64,000 bases of DNA from Semisulcospira habei (taxonomy: Eukaryota; Mollusca; Gastropoda; Semisulcospiridae), in contig BTPG01000006.1 of NCBI GenBank assembly GCA_036245525.1, forward strand, positions 97,158,585 through 97,222,584, written 5' to 3'. Numbering within the stretch: the first letter of the stretch is position 1; each line of letters opens with the position of its first letter. A program made the position numbers and the translations under genes. Below the pieces are notes generated by a model, which worked only from the letters and a program-made list of their open reading frames with translations, was not told the origin of the DNA and searched no databases. Positions 52,582 through 63,649 of this stretch are shown here, piece by piece.

Positions 52582-53028
52582 TGTAGGATATCGGAAAGAT
52601 ATCTCTGCTTCTTGCTGAAATCACTGTGCATCTATGTTCTTTGGACAGCTGGGGCTCTTTGACGTTCAATGGACAAAGACCAAAACACAATTCCGTGTGT
52701 TTTAGTCGTACATCGGCATGGCTGGAGATGCCAGCTCCATACTGTGCGTGAGTAAAGGGCAATGATACTTGGCTCAGTTATTGCCAGTGATGAGGCTCAA
52801 GTATTTTGCAAACGGCAGTCCAACTATCATTACTTTCTGATCATACCTCGTAATAGCACGAGAGTCTGTCTTCGGCGGTAAATTTTGCTGGTTCACACGT
52901 TGACGTTTCGGCAAATCGGCGACTAAACTAAACTGAGAAGACCGACGTTTTCGCAGCACAAGGACAATATTTCTCGCATATATATTGCACACTCTATTAA
53001 ACAATATTTGTAACCCATTTAACCCCAA
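52582..53028. other. Intergenic sequence, nothing recognised
   Basis: Short minus-strand ORFs only. Confidence 0.5.
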
Positions 53029-53713
53029 CGCCCTATAACAGGAGATAGATCAACCATGATAATTCAAGGCAGGGGCGGATCAGTTACCTGAGAGAGGGGG
53101 GTCCAACATTTTGATTGGGACATTCAACTGACCTGGCACAACTAGACCTCGCTTCCAGTGGCCAAAAAAGTCAAACAACGGGGGGAGGGGTAGGCGCGTG
53201 TGTGAGGACTCCCACCACTCGCCGAAATATCAACCAACGGGCAGGGGAGAGGGGGAGGGGGTGCGTGTTAAATAATGCGTATGTCTGGGCAATCACCGCT
53301 CGCCAAGATGCTAGTATCAACCAACAGCGAGGGGTGGGGCGGGGGGGTGGGGGGGATGGGGGGGGGGGGAGCTAGGGTGTTTGTTGTTGGGTTGTTTTGT
53401 TGTTGTTTTGGGGGTGGTTTTTTTTGGGTTTTTTTTTTTTTTTTTTTTTTTGTTGTTTGTTTTTTTTTGTTTTGTTTTTTTTTTTTGGGGGGGGGGTTTG
53501 GGGAGGGGGTGGTTCCGGAACCCCTGGAACCGTACCACCCCAGCCCACCCACCCAGATCCGGCCCTGCAAGGGCAGTGCCAGACTGACTTGGCGCCATCA
53601 GGCACTACCCTTGAATTATCATGGTTAATCCATTTCCTGCAACTGTTACACAGTCGTTAGATGACGCCTCTAAAATTTGGGAATGAGTGCAGCCTTGGAG
53701 CTGAATGGGTTAA
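53029..53713. mobile_element. Type B TTAA element interrupted by a hAT-like insertion
   Basis: The left end is TTAACCCCAACGCCC with ATCAACCATGATAATTCAAGG. The right part resumes after 53572 with GCAGTGCCAGACTGACTTGG, CACTACCCTTGAATTATCAT and GAGCTGAATGGG + TTAA (53710-53713). The insertion occupies 53070-53567. Confidence 0.7.
53070..53567. mobile_element. Short DNA transposon with 5-bp target duplication (hAT-like)
   Basis: CAAGG flanks both sides (53065-53069 and 53568-53572). The ends CAGGGGCGGATC and GATCCGGCCCTG are inverted repeats. The interior is G/T homopolymer-rich (53330-53510) and encodes nothing. Confidence 0.72.
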
Positions 53714-54113
53714 TAAGCTTCGCGTACACTGACGAAGAGACCGCCCAGTCCGGCGCAAGACGTAATGGCTGGGAAACTGACCGCTAGTTTCGTCTTAACA
53801 TTAAGTCTAGGTGCCAGTGATCAAAAATGCTTGGGACGAAATAACAGTGTTGTGCAACGCCTATGGCAAAAGTCGACGCGCTATCTGTCGTAGGCTACAC
53901 TCTTTTGAACGGGTATTTTCCAAACGTCTGTTTTAAAGACAGGGTGTACTGGTGTAGACATATTAACAAAAGAAACGCACGAGTCAGATACACAGAAATC
54001 TTTTACGTAATAAATTGTTAGTGTTATGACATTTTGGCATGTAGTCGCATGCAATGTAATAAGCATGAAATTTTGAAAATATGCTTTTGTTGTACAATGC
54101 AGGAATTTGCGTG

Positions 54114-54196
<83 letters not shown>

Positions 54197-54225
54197 TGTG
54201 TGTGTGTGTGTGAAAGGGGGGGGGG
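54114..54225. repeat. (TG)n microsatellite
   Basis: About 95 bp of TG with one TATG interruption, ending in a G-run. Confidence 0.93.
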
Positions 54226-54513
54226 AGTTATAAAGAAGTCATTTTGATGCTCTTGAGTATTATTTAATCTTCTTCATAATGCCTGGCTTCCTAGATATGC
54301 ATTTTTCAAAAATTTCAAAATGAATTCCCTGGCGGAAGAACACGTTTGAGTTCCATACCTTTATCGTCACAGGCACCTCAATTTCTGAAACTTTGTCATG
54401 ATTTTGACAGAGGGAATGTCAGTCAGCAGTTCTAAGTGAATTCTGTGACGCTCCAGGCTCTCGTAATGACTTTGCGGGCATTCAGGCGGAATGCTACTTG
54501 GCTTTACAAATCT

Positions 54514-54740
54514 TTAACCCAATGAGCACTGACACTGATACACCAAAAGGACTGAAGAATCACGCTCTGGGCGCCAAACTATTCTGGACTGAACCACCTT
54601 TGAACTCGCTATTATGGGAGCTCTGTCTCTTGAACTCCGAGCATAGTTGTTCAAAAAGAGGGCCGAAAACTCCTGTATTTCGGCAGTATTTCTGCGACTC
54701 AAAAGCTCTGTGGCAACAATAAAAAGGATTTTTTTTTTAA
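54514..54740. repeat. Degenerate type B element
   Basis: TTAACCCAATGAGCACTGAC, then GGGCGCCAAACTATTCTGGA and CACCTTTGAACTCGCTATTA resemble a decayed type B copy. TTAA at 54737-54740 adjoins the RTE-like LINE. Confidence 0.4.
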
Positions 54741-56434
54741 CTCATCGGCCAACTCCTTACGGAAAACACTGCTGTACTAAACAGATGGACTGAGTACTGC
54801 CGAGACTTGTATAACTACAAGGCTGAGCCAGACACCAGCATCCTCCAAAACAACCAGGCTGGGGCCAGGAAGGCTGAAGACCTGCCAGTGTTAGCTGAAG
54901 AGGTGGAAGCAGCCGTACGCGGCCTGAAGGGAGGAAAGTCTCCAGGTGTAGACAACGTACCTGCTGAACTGTTGAAACATGGAGGAGAAGTAACAACGAA
55001 GGTCCTCACTACACTCTGTCAAAAGATCTGGGAGCAAAAGAAATGGCCAGTAGAATGGACACAGTCTCTAATGATCCCGCTCCCCAAGAAAGGAAACCTG
55101 AAACAGTGCCAGAACTACAGAACTATCAGTCTGATAAGTCACCCTAGCAAAGTAATGCTTAGAATCATTCTCAACCGCCTCAAAACTTTCGCCGAGGAAC
55201 TGCTGGCAGAAGAACAGGCTGGCTTCAGAGTTGGAAGAAGCACTGTAGAGCAGATTTTCAACTGCCGCGTCCTGATCGAGAAACATCTGCAGCATCAGCG
55301 CGAACTCTACCACAACTTCATTGATTTCAGGAAAGCATTTGATCGCGTCTGGCACGACAGACTCTGGCAAGTCATGAGATCGTTTAACATAGAGGAGGGA
55401 CTGATCCAAATGATAGAAGCGCTTTACAAGAACGCCTGCAGCGCGGTTCTACTTAACAATCAGTCAGGCGAGTTCTTCAGGACGACGATCGGTGTCCGTC
55501 AAGGATGCCTGCTCTCTCCTGTCCTTTTCAACATATTCCTGGAGAAGATCATGCAGGAAACCCTCCACGACCACCATACTTCAATCTCTATTGGTGGCAG
55601 ATCCCTGTGCAATCTTCGATTCGCAGACGACATTGACCTCATGGCAGGCAGCAATAGTGAGCTCCAAAACCTGACAGACAAACTTTCAAGTAGCGCAGGG
55701 TCTTATGGCATGGAGATCAGTACGGATAAAAGCAAAGTGATGATCAACACCACAAGCGACAGCAGCAGCAATATTCACATGAATGGCCAGAAGCTAGAAG
55801 AGGTCAATAGCTTCAAGTACTTGGGAGCCACCCTGTCCAAAGACGGTAGTTGCATAGCAGAGATCCGTATCAGGATAGGTACAGCAACATCCGCAATGGC
55901 CAGGCTGGACAGGATATGGCGAAGTAACTCCATCAGCTTCACCATCAAGTACAGGCTTTACAAGTCCCTCGTAGTGTCTATTCTACTCTACGGCTGTGAG
56001 ACTTGGACACTGCTTGCAGACTCAGAAAAGAAAATCCAGGCCTTTGAGAACAAGTGCCTGAGGAAGTTGCTCCGCATCTCGTACCGCGAGCACAAGACCA
56101 ACGAATATGTACGGAGCATCGTCACTTCCCTGGTGGGCCCACATGAACCCCTTCTGGCAACCGTGAAACGGCGCAAGCTTGCTTGGTTTGGCCACGTGAC
56201 CCGACACAACACCTTGTCCAAGACTATCCTCCAAGGCACTCTCGAAGGAAGTCGTCGGCGAGGTCGTCAGAGAAAGAGTTGGGTCGCAAACATAAAAGAA
56301 TGGACCGAACTCGAGATGCCAGACTTGCTTGCCACCGCCCAAAATAGAACTCAGTGGAGAGCACTGTCTGTTGCTGCTGCCTCTCAGTCCCCCCAACGCC
56401 CAGTTCGGGCAAGGGACTGATGATGATGATGATG
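54741..56434 (+). mobile_element. RTE-like LINE, 5'-truncated
   Basis: The copy consists of an open RT frame (to 56420) and a GATGAT tail (about 56419-56434). The APE endonuclease is missing. A T-run (54730-54738) lies just before. No flanking duplication was identified. Confidence 0.85.
54744..56420 (+). CDS. RTE-like reverse transcriptase, N-terminally truncated
   Basis: The frame is open from about 54744 (IGQLLTENTAVLNRWTEYCR), without an ATG at the beginning, to TGA at 56420, about 558 codons. RT blocks are KGGKSPGVDNVPAELLKHGG, NYRTISLISHPSKVMLRIIL, EEQAGFRVGRSTVEQIF, FRKAFDRVWHDRLW, GVRQGCLLSPVLFNIFLEK and catalytic LRFADDIDLM. The C-terminal part has FKYLGATLSKDGSC, LYGCETWTLLADSEKKIQAF, AWFGHVTRHNTLSKTILQGT and [12 protein letters not shown]. 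With no stops it is younger than the copy at 44771-46285, but without the endonuclease and a start codon it is not an autonomous gene. Confidence 0.85.
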   Translation: MGQLLTENTAVLNRWTEYCRDLYNYKAEPDTSILQNNQAGARKAEDLPVLAEEVEAAVRGLKGGKSPGVDNVPAELLKHGGEVTTKVLTTLCQKIWEQKKWPVEWTQSLMIPLPKKGNLKQCQNYRTISLISHPSKVMLRIILNRLKTFAEELLAEEQAGFRVGRSTVEQIFNCRVLIEKHLQHQRELYHNFIDFRKAFDRVWHDRLWQVMRSFNIEEGLIQMIEALYKNACSAVLLNNQSGEFFRTTIGVRQGCLLSPVLFNIFLEKIMQETLHDHHTSISIGGRSLCNLRFADDIDLMAGSNSELQNLTDKLSSSAGSYGMEISTDKSKVMINTTSDSSSNIHMNGQKLEEVNSFKYLGATLSKDGSCIAEIRIRIGTATSAMARLDRIWRSNSISFTIKYRLYKSLVVSILLYGCETWTLLADSEKKIQAFENKCLRKLLRISYREHKTNEYVRSIVTSLVGPHEPLLATVKRRKLAWFGHVTRHNTLSKTILQGTLEGSRRRGRQRKSWVANIKEWTELEMPDLLATAQNRTQWRALSVAAASQSPQRPVRARD

Positions 56435-56443
56435 CCCGATGAG

Positions 56444-56530
56444 GCCGGTGGCAGAATAGCTTGGCGCCTACATATTCTGCCACCACCCTTGAACTATCAT
56501 GGTCGAGAGGTTTGCTGTGGGTGTGTCGCT
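56444..56530. repeat. Partial type B element (right half)
   Basis: GGTGGCAGAATAGCTTGGCG and ATTCTGCCACCACCCTTGAA with AACTATCATGGTCGA form the hairpin, followed by TTTGCTGTGGGTGTGTCG. It lies just beyond the LINE tail. Confidence 0.6.
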
Positions 56531-57048
56531 GGCAGACATGATGAGATAAAAAGGCGAAGGCCTTGCTGCAACGCCAGCGAGTTTGTCGACAGTATCATAA
56601 AACACTTTGTAAAAGGAATTAACCGCTATACGTACACAGATGATGAGGAATAGTATTCGGGCACTTCCGCCGCGGATTTACCACTCGTGCCACTGAGGTT
56701 TGCACATCCGACAACTGCAGGACGTCTATTCCGAGCTACCGTGACGACTTCCGAGTCTTGGGGCAATCCGTCACCCAAACGGGTTCTCATGATACGCAAA
56801 GCGGCCGGCTTAGGGCCCACATAGTTGGCTGCAGTTGGCACCCATACAGCCGTGCGTGGGCCGAACGCAGTTCGATTACCTTTTGCCTGCTGGGCCGCTG
56901 ACATGTATTTCCTTGCAGGCGGTATCTCCGCATGCGTCTAAATGGCTGATATCAGTCTTTCAACTCAGTCTGGCCCCATCCGGCGAAATTCAGTCTAGTG
57001 TACCGGCAAAAAACAGAACTAAATCCTGCTAGTTCTCAGTATAGGATG
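56531..57048. other. Intergenic sequence, nothing recognised
   Basis: No gene or repeat identified. Confidence 0.5.
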
Positions 57049-57266
57049 TTAACACATTCTGCCCCAGGACCGGAATCCCCAAATTTTGAAGTTGCCCTCT
57101 GAAGGACTGTATTACAATACTAGAGACAGATCGAGCATGATAGTTCAAGTGTGGTGTCAGGATTGCTTGGCGCCTATGAGGCGCCAAGCTATTCTGGCGG
57201 CAACACCCTTGAACTATCGTGCTCGATCCATGTCTTGCTGTGGTGTGTCGGGGCTGAATGAGTTAA
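57049..57266. mobile_element. Type B TTAA-flanked hairpin element, complete
   Basis: TTAA at 57049-57052 and 57263-57266. Ends CACATTCTGCCCCAGG and GGGGCTGAATGAG. The palindrome at about 57132-57228 includes GGCGCC on both sides of TATGA. Confidence 0.75.
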
Positions 57267-57587
57267 CAGCGGATACACTGGCAGAATGTACCGCCGGCTG
57301 ATGTACTTCACTGACATACATACTAGCGAGACATATAGACTCTTCGTGAAGCCTAATAAAATAAGCCTGCCTGAGTTGGCCTCCGCCGGCGGACTGCTGG
57401 ATCGGCGACTGAAGGTCAGTGGTTGAACTGAATCACTTCATACCGAACTCGGCAACTGCAGTGTTATACAGCTCGCACGCCGCTGTTCATGCTGACAGCG
57501 AGATCGGAGAAGCGGCACTCCATACTCTTGACTCCATCTGTACTTTTAACCCATTTAGCTGCGATATAATTAAGATGAACCATGATA

Positions 57588-57660
57588 ATTAACCCCCTGA
57601 CTGCTACAGACGATATCGTTCGGTGGCCGGAAGACGCGTAACTACGGTTTTGTCAGTAGC
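57588..57660. repeat. Partial type C element
   Basis: TTAACCCCCTGACTGCTACA + GACGATATCGTTCGGTGG resembles the left arm of 12805-12899 and seems inserted into a decayed TTAACCCATTTAGC element (from 57550). Confidence 0.45.
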
Positions 57661-57715
57661 AGTCACTGAAGGAAGCTGGAGTCGGTCCGGGCCCTGGTGC
57701 CGCTGCAGATTTAGG

Positions 57716-57768
57716 ATTGATTATTGGTGTTTAACGCCGAGCAGGCGACCAAGGCCATCTCACGGCGG
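57716..57768. mobile_element. 53-bp retroposon fragment with 11-bp target duplication
   Basis: GCAGATTTAGG is repeated at 57705-57715 and 57769-57779. The insert begins ATTGATTATTGGTGTTTAAC and ends ATCTCACGGCGG. Its ATTGATT end resembles that of the 23726-24111 insertion. Confidence 0.6.
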
Positions 57769-57779
57769 GCAGATTTAGG

Positions 57780-58323
57780 GGCTAAGCTATTCTGATATTG
57801 CCCCTTGAACTATCACGCTAATCCTGAACTTGAAATTGCTTGGTGCAACTAGGGGAAAAGACACCCTCGAGCTAACACGGATCTAGGCGGAAGCGTCACA
57901 GAGACTCATGACTGCGTACCATCAGCTGATGTGGATACTGTATATATGTTTCAGTCTTTCCTGAGAGATCTGACTAATCAGATATAGACCTAGAGTGGTG
58001 GAGATTAGAAATATTCTCTGCTGAGCTATGTGTATCAGTGGACTAATGATGCCTAGTGCTGCATACATTGTTGTGGGTTTTTTTTAAGAATCAAGAATCA
58101 GAGTCGCCGGTTTTGAATACAGAGTGTGGAGCTGAACCAGTGCCGGTGCCACATGGGGCACGCCCCTCATCTACCTGGAACAGTTTAATTAGGGTTCATC
58201 CTGTCAGCTAGGAATCTGCCCCTTCTCATCAGCCGTGATTACGGCGTACGTGTGCTGGCACAGGCTGATCTGGCAAAGACAGCAACTTTACCTCTTCACT
58301 GCCGAGGCCGAAAGCTGAACAAA
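57780..58323. other. Intergenic sequence, nothing recognised
   Basis: No gene or clear repeat identified apart from a short T-run near 58080. Confidence 0.5.
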
Positions 58324-58395
58324 TCCAACTGCAAGAGACATAGATCCTCATGAGCCCCCGCGACTGCGGGGGCTCAGGAGGATCTATGCCTCTTG
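58324..58395. repeat. Type A hairpin copy
   Basis: GCAAGAGACATAGATCCTCA and GGAGGATCTATGCCTCTTGC with TGAGCCCCCGC/GCGGGGGCTCA centre. The outer flank CTCTTCACTGCCGAGG matches the 52432 element's end. Confidence 0.8.
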
Positions 58396-59550
58396 CTGAG
58401 ACTAGTTTCTACCCATGTTCCTTGGACGGTTGTGGCTTTTGATCTTTGAATGAAAAAAGACTGATTCAGAGCGTGAAACTCTATGCCTCGTGCGGGCATA
58501 GCATGTTGGGTGGCTGTCACTTGATACAGCGCGAAATAGTGAACACCCCAGTCATCAACAGATCTTCGGGCCGCATTAGACCAGCGTACACTCGGCGGCA
58601 CGAGGGTCCTTGGCCTACCGGGACAGCGTTGACCGTCAGCGCAAAGAACTAGGTTTGTCCTGGATGCGGTGTGATTCACGTGCCGCAATTGACGCGCGTA
58701 CACGGTACTCCGTGTCTCGGCAAAGACGGTGCTCACTGCTGTGTCAGTAGGCAAAATGTCTTCGTTTCGATGTTAACCACTGTTGGTCCGCGCACGGCTG
58801 TGCCCCGACCAAAACCAAGGCCTGTGGATATTTTGCTGCCTGGCATCATTCATTCACCCTGTTCGGCACCCGCGAAAGCGGCTCGACTGATTTGATGTCA
58901 CAGAGCAACATGGTCCAATGATTGTACTCACAGAGGTCGACACTACTGATACTGAGATGAATGAATCAATGAAACCGTTTACAACGGTAAACTTGAGATA
59001 TTAACAATGCCAGAGGCAATGCCATTTTTCAAATCTGCCGTTTCTACATCTACATACAAACACAGCAATAACATTACATTATTACATGTATATGACCAAC
59101 GCCAACTAGTGTGCAATGGTACGAAAGAGAAATGAACAACAACGCAACAGCAACAACTAAACGCCGCGCATATATTCAAGATCGGTGTACTGTGCACTTT
59201 GGGCCAGCTGCATGAGTGAGCTTAGTCTTGCGCAAGCCATTAAGCAAGGTGCTCCGTTATACTCATGCAACTCACCCCTTGTCCGTCTAGGGTTTGTCGC
59301 GTGATTTGCCGGGCCCTGTATCGAACAACAGGCAAAGCCGCGCTCAATGTGAGCTGCGATAGAGTCTCACGGATGAGCGGCCGCCTCGCATGATTTATGC
59401 GTGTGCTCATGAGAATCTGTCTCATGCTGACTGAGTTGCCTCCGTAGTAAGCGATTTGATTTTAATTCTATCTGAAAAACAAAACAAAAAAACTACCACA
59501 TTTTCTGTCATTTTGTCCATTTCAATCCGCTTAAAAATCTACTTTTGTTT
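58396..59550. other. Intergenic sequence with one hairpin
   Basis: A type D hairpin copy is at 59211-59274 (CATGAGTGAGCTTAGTCTTG...CATGCAACTCAC). No gene is seen; the 126-codon minus-strand ORF at 58374-58754 starts outside any motif and ends in the type A hairpin. Confidence 0.5.
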
Positions 59551-59771
59551 TTAACTCTTTGTACCCGAGGTACGAAATACGCACATTTTGGGGTTAGTCC
59601 TCTCAGGAATGCATTACAATTCAGGACTGAGACAGATCGACGCCATGACAGTTCAAGAGTGGTGGCAGCATAGCTTGGCGCCTACAGGCGCCAAGCTATT
59701 CTGCCACCACCCTTGAACTATCATGGTCGAGCCATATCTTGCTGTGGTGTGTCGCGGGCAGTATGAGTTAA
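59551..59771. mobile_element. Type B TTAA-flanked hairpin element, complete
   Basis: TTAA at 59551-59554 and 59768-59771. The palindrome at about 59648-59732 has GTTCAAGAGTGGTGGCAGCA + TAGCTTGGCGCC against GGCGCCAAGCTATTCTGCCA + CCACCCTTGAACTATCATGG. Confidence 0.75.
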
Positions 59772-59841
59772 AGAGGGAAATCGAGGCTGAGGGATCATCT
59801 GACATCGGACGGGTCGAGTCGATATGATTTACTACACCCCA

Positions 59842-59972
59842 GCGCCCGGCTACAGCAGGGGATGGATTGACCATGATCTTTCAAGGTAGTGCCAGAGTGG
59901 CGCCTTGAGGCGCCAAGCTCATCTGGCACTACCCTTCATGGATCATGGTCGATCCATCTCCTGTAGTGCCGG
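59842..59972. mobile_element. Type B variant hairpin
   Basis: GATTGACCATGATCTTTCAA + GGTAGTGCCAGAGTGGCGCC pairs with GGCGCCAAGCTCATCTGGCA + CTACCCTTCATGGATCATGG. The flanks are GCAGGGGATG and CATCTCCTGTAGTGCCGG rather than the standard ends. Confidence 0.6.
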
Positions 59973-62521
59973 CGTACGTCGTTATGTAAAAACCTCCAGA
60001 CAGGATTTGGGAAATGTGGCCGTGGGGCTATGTGCTATTTTTAAAGGACACGGACTTCCAGCTCTCGCTGATTTCGTCGGGGGGGGGGGGCGGGGGTTTT
60101 GGGGGGGTGGGGGGGGGGGGTGTTATGTTCTGACTGGTTGTCGCTAATGTCCGCGCATCGCTTTTGATTAACTTCTCGTCATGTCCGTCCGCGCCTTGGG
60201 AGGCTGGGTCGTTGGGGGGGAGAGCTGTTGTTCCCTTCTTTGTTCTTTGGTGGTGTCTGGCTCCTGTTTCCTCCTTTGGGGTCACAGTCCAGGGAGGGGG
60301 AGGGGGCGGCCAGGGACCGGGTGATTGGTGATGGTGAGGATGATTACCATGGGGAGGTGGGGCGGGTGCGGGACCATGAGGTGGAGTGGCAATGAGGGTG
60401 ACCTGTGTTTGCCGTTCGGCCCTGTCGAGCCGACTTCAGTCGAGGGCTGGACAAAACCTGCGTTAAGTAGCAGAGAACGTGTTAACCTCCTCCGGCCACC
60501 CCCTCCCCCCCCCCCTTCTCCAGTGAATGCAGCCACAGGTACTGTTTTCAAGGGGTTAACCCCCACTAACCGACAGTGCAGTGGACGCAGACTGTTAATC
60601 AGCGCCAAGGAGCCGCCAGCCGTCCAAGTGACGAGTAACGGTATAAAATGGTGTCATCAAGCGGCATAGATCCTCATGACACCCTGCAATTGCGGCTCAT
60701 GACTGAGGATCTATCAGCTGCTAATTTATACGTTTGTAATGAATCAGCACAGACTATCATGACTGACTGCAGACAGCCCGGCACGCGCGGATCCCCGTCA
60801 AGGCCAGATTGACAGCGGAACCCGGCCGGAGTGCACATAAGTGCTGTTGTGCTCAGTCCTGGAAAGCCAAAAGACAATAATCCATTCAGTTTGTGAAAAG
60901 CTACATTTGCATTGTAATGCCGTGAAAATCTTGATGCTTATCACAAAATGTATCTTTCAAGTTGTCTGCACAGGGTAGCCCCGCCCATAACTACAGTAGG
61001 CGTCATTTACTTTTCCCTGATCGCCGACTGAAGTCTGGCGGTACCGTCAAGTCTGCCGAGGCTTCACGACGGCGATTACGTTTGTCACAGTGTGTTCGGC
61101 ATCCTGTCTCGAAAGACAATGGAGTATGCGCTTGCTGGGTCAGTCACTGGAGTGACCTCTCCAGTGCGCAAGCCTGGGCGAAGTGTATGGAGATCCTGGG
61201 ATGCCCAGTCGTCAAGATCCCCCTCTCGGCCTCGCTGGTGTATCCAAAGGAATGCAAAGCAGTACGTTTGGCACCAGTTTGGCTGCAGGAGCTGCCAGAA
61301 CAGTGCGTGAATACAGGCAGCTGTCTGCCTTCGGGGCTCCACTCCTGATTTGAAGGGTTTACTCCCCCACATTTGGCCGTTGGATCCAACCTGATCTCCG
61401 TCCTCTAGCCGTTGGCTGTCAGAAACAGCTCATCCGCCTAGTGGTGCAATGTGAACACCACCCCCTCACGTGGTTTAGCCCACCAGCTGAGGTGGTTTGC
61501 CAGGGTGTGGCGCTTGGAGCCAGCACTGTCACAGTGTAGACCCTGTGAAGAGCACTTTGTAGCCAGATCAAGGCTCCAGTTTGGCATCTGGTTTAGTTAC
61601 ATGAGTGAGCTCATTAGTCCTGCTCAAGCCATTACAACAAGGTGTTCTTTGCTTAGTGGCTTGGGCAAGACTAAGCTCACTCAGTCATGCAACGGAGGCC
61701 CGGTTCATCTCTGTATCCTGTAAGTAAACGATCCTCGGGCCCACGTTCGCTTTACTTGCCGGCGTACAGCTCGATATTGCCGACTGACCAGACGTTGATC
61801 TGATGACCGCTTGATAAATGGCCGGATGCATAAACTATATCTAACTAGACTACAGTAACGTCAGTTGTGTCTGTAGCTGGTTAATCAAGTTAATTAATTA
61901 ATTCACTAAATCAAAATATAGGCATACATAAATCATAAATAAATACATTATTAGAACGGATCTACGGAGGATCTATGCCTCTATTAACCTATTCACAGCC
62001 AGTGCGGGACGCAGATTGTGCTTGAAATCCTCGTCAATTCATCTTCACGGTTACACAGCGGCCCCAGCCCGGCGGCCAAAAAAACCAACAAAAACAACAA
62101 CAACATGGATTCGAAGTCTTTCAGAGGCATCTCGGAGACATCTCGGATATCAAAGTCCTGACGGCCCCCACGACTGCAAAGATCAGTTATGCGTCATACA
62201 GTTGCGTAATTGTCCGAGTAATTCTCTCTCGGCAGTGAAGGGGTACATTTTCCCGGATGTCCTAACTCCTGTGGAATTGTATGCCGCCCGTATGAGTCAT
62301 AAGGGTAGTTGCACTGAATTGCTGCTCAAGCGCCTGTTATCAGGAGTCGTGGACCATCGTGCCTGAGGTATGTCAGTCGGGATACCGGCAGGGCAATACT
62401 GACTCGGACTTGTCTGACGTGCAACTCGAGCGCCGATTTTCGTGCCGGACGGAGGTATGTCGGGAAGTGTGCTGACGGAAATACTGGTCTAATGCTGCTA
62501 TAGATTGGCCGGAGTGATGAT
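59973..62521. other. Intergenic region with poly-G and small repeats, no recognised gene
   Basis: A G-rich run (60079-60122), a TTAACC...GGGGTTAA element (about 60480-60559), a degenerate type A copy (60658-60716), a type D hairpin (61600-61690) and a TTAACCTATTCACAGCC-type end near 61986 are present. ORFs here (60282-61348) show no known domain. Confidence 0.5.
61600..61690. repeat. Type D hairpin copy
   Basis: CATGAGTGAGCTCATTAGTC + CTGCTCAAGCCATTA pairs with TAGTGGCTTGGGCAAGACTA + AGCTCACTC. A related, more decayed copy is at 59211-59274. Confidence 0.55.
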
Positions 62522-62690
62522 GACAAGACTGTATTACAATTCTAGAGACAGATCGAGCATGACAGTTCAAGGGTGGTGCCAAAATAGCTTGGCGCACATC
62601 ATAGTGGGCGCCAAGCTATTCTAGCACCACCCTTGAACTAACATGCTCAATCCATGTCTTGTTGTGGTGTGTCGGGGCTGAATGAGTTCA
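62522..62690. mobile_element. Type B hairpin element, 5' end missing
   Basis: It starts within the element (GACTGTATTACAATTCTAGA), has the full palindrome (about 62555-62652) with an AT-containing loop, and ends GGGGCTGAATGAG followed by TTCA instead of TTAA. Confidence 0.65.
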
Positions 62691-62733
62691 CAGTAACGCC
62701 GAATGTACTGTGAATTTTATTATGAAAACTTAC

Positions 62734-62825
62734 CTGTAACTCCACCGCGGGGGGCCCACTGCCGGATGGCTGGTTGGTACTCAGTGACTCGGAGGCGGAC
62801 TCTCTCCGAAAGGTGGCCGCTGTTT
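62734..62825 (-). CDS. Putative internal exon of an unidentified gene
   Basis: On the minus strand a 92-bp segment lies between acceptor GGGTTCAG and donor CAG|GTAAGT. One frame is open: TAATFRRESASESLSTNQPS + GSGPPAVELQ, a Ser-rich hydrophilic stretch. The donor is consensus; the pyrimidine tract is weak. The opposite strand and other frames look less coding. I do not recognise the protein. Confidence 0.35.
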
Positions 62826-63245
62826 CTGAACCCAGCGGGAATCAAAATGTGTTCAGAGATACATAAAATGTTTTCAGACTAACTTTGAAATGTGCTCAGA
62901 CTTCGTGGTGGACAAAAGACGTTAATCCCTAAAAGGCGTTTAACGTTTCCCTGTTTCCGAAGGGACAACTCGTCATTACGAGTCAGTGTCCACATGTAGT
63001 TGCCTTGGCGGCTCTAGTTGTCTACCGTATTGAAAATACGGTAGACTCTCTTTGAAATGGGGCTTGTCGGGGCGCATTCCGGAGCATGCACATGACGTTT
63101 TTGGCGTGCGGGGCAGAAATTATGGCAAATAAGTAACAAGATAAAATGACGTCACGTCTAGCTACGCAAACCTTGCTAGAGAACGTCTTTTTGGCGCCAA
63201 AGCGCCGCGTGTGTCTGTGTGTGTGTGTGTGTTTGTGTTTGTGTG

Positions 63246-63300
<55 letters not shown>

Positions 63301-63497
63301 ACACCAAATGACTGAACTGGGTTACTTTCTTTACCATCCTTATGCAATCTGGGTCGGTGTAAAATTTTGGGTGGCCAGATCAGAAACCCATTTTTTCTGA
63401 GGGTTGTTTCTGTATTATCTTTCATTCAAAATTCAGAAAAAAATATCAAAATACGATGTGCCCATTTTAACAGATTTACTTCATCGTTGTGTTTCAG
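62826..63497. other. Intergenic or intronic sequence with palindrome and TG array
   Basis: It holds a perfect palindrome at 63019-63045 (GTCTACCGTATT...AATACGGTAGAC) and a TG microsatellite (about 63207-63298). Confidence 0.6.
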
Positions 63498-63649
63498 GGA
63501 TACCCTGGGCCTGTGTGTGGACACGGAAGCGGCCGGAGTGTTTTCAGATCAATTTGATTGGTCCAACACCGATGAACGGAGTTCCTTCCCTTGCTTAAAC
63601 GTCTTTCGTCTCCAACGGACGCACCGGTCATTCTCTCGCATTTGCAGAG
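63498..63649 (+). CDS. Putative exon of an unidentified gene
   Basis: The 152-bp segment follows a good acceptor (TCGTTGTGTTTCAG) and ends at GAG|GTATTT. The in-phase reading is DTLGLCVDTEAAGVFSDQFD, then WSNTDERSSFPCLNV and a basic end (RTHRSFSRICR). No domain was recognised. Evidence is splice-site quality and an open frame of 50 codons only, so it may be chance. Confidence 0.3.

Noticed and set aside
58374..58754. 126-codon minus-strand ORF
   Set aside because: Its end lies in a type A hairpin and it shows no domain.
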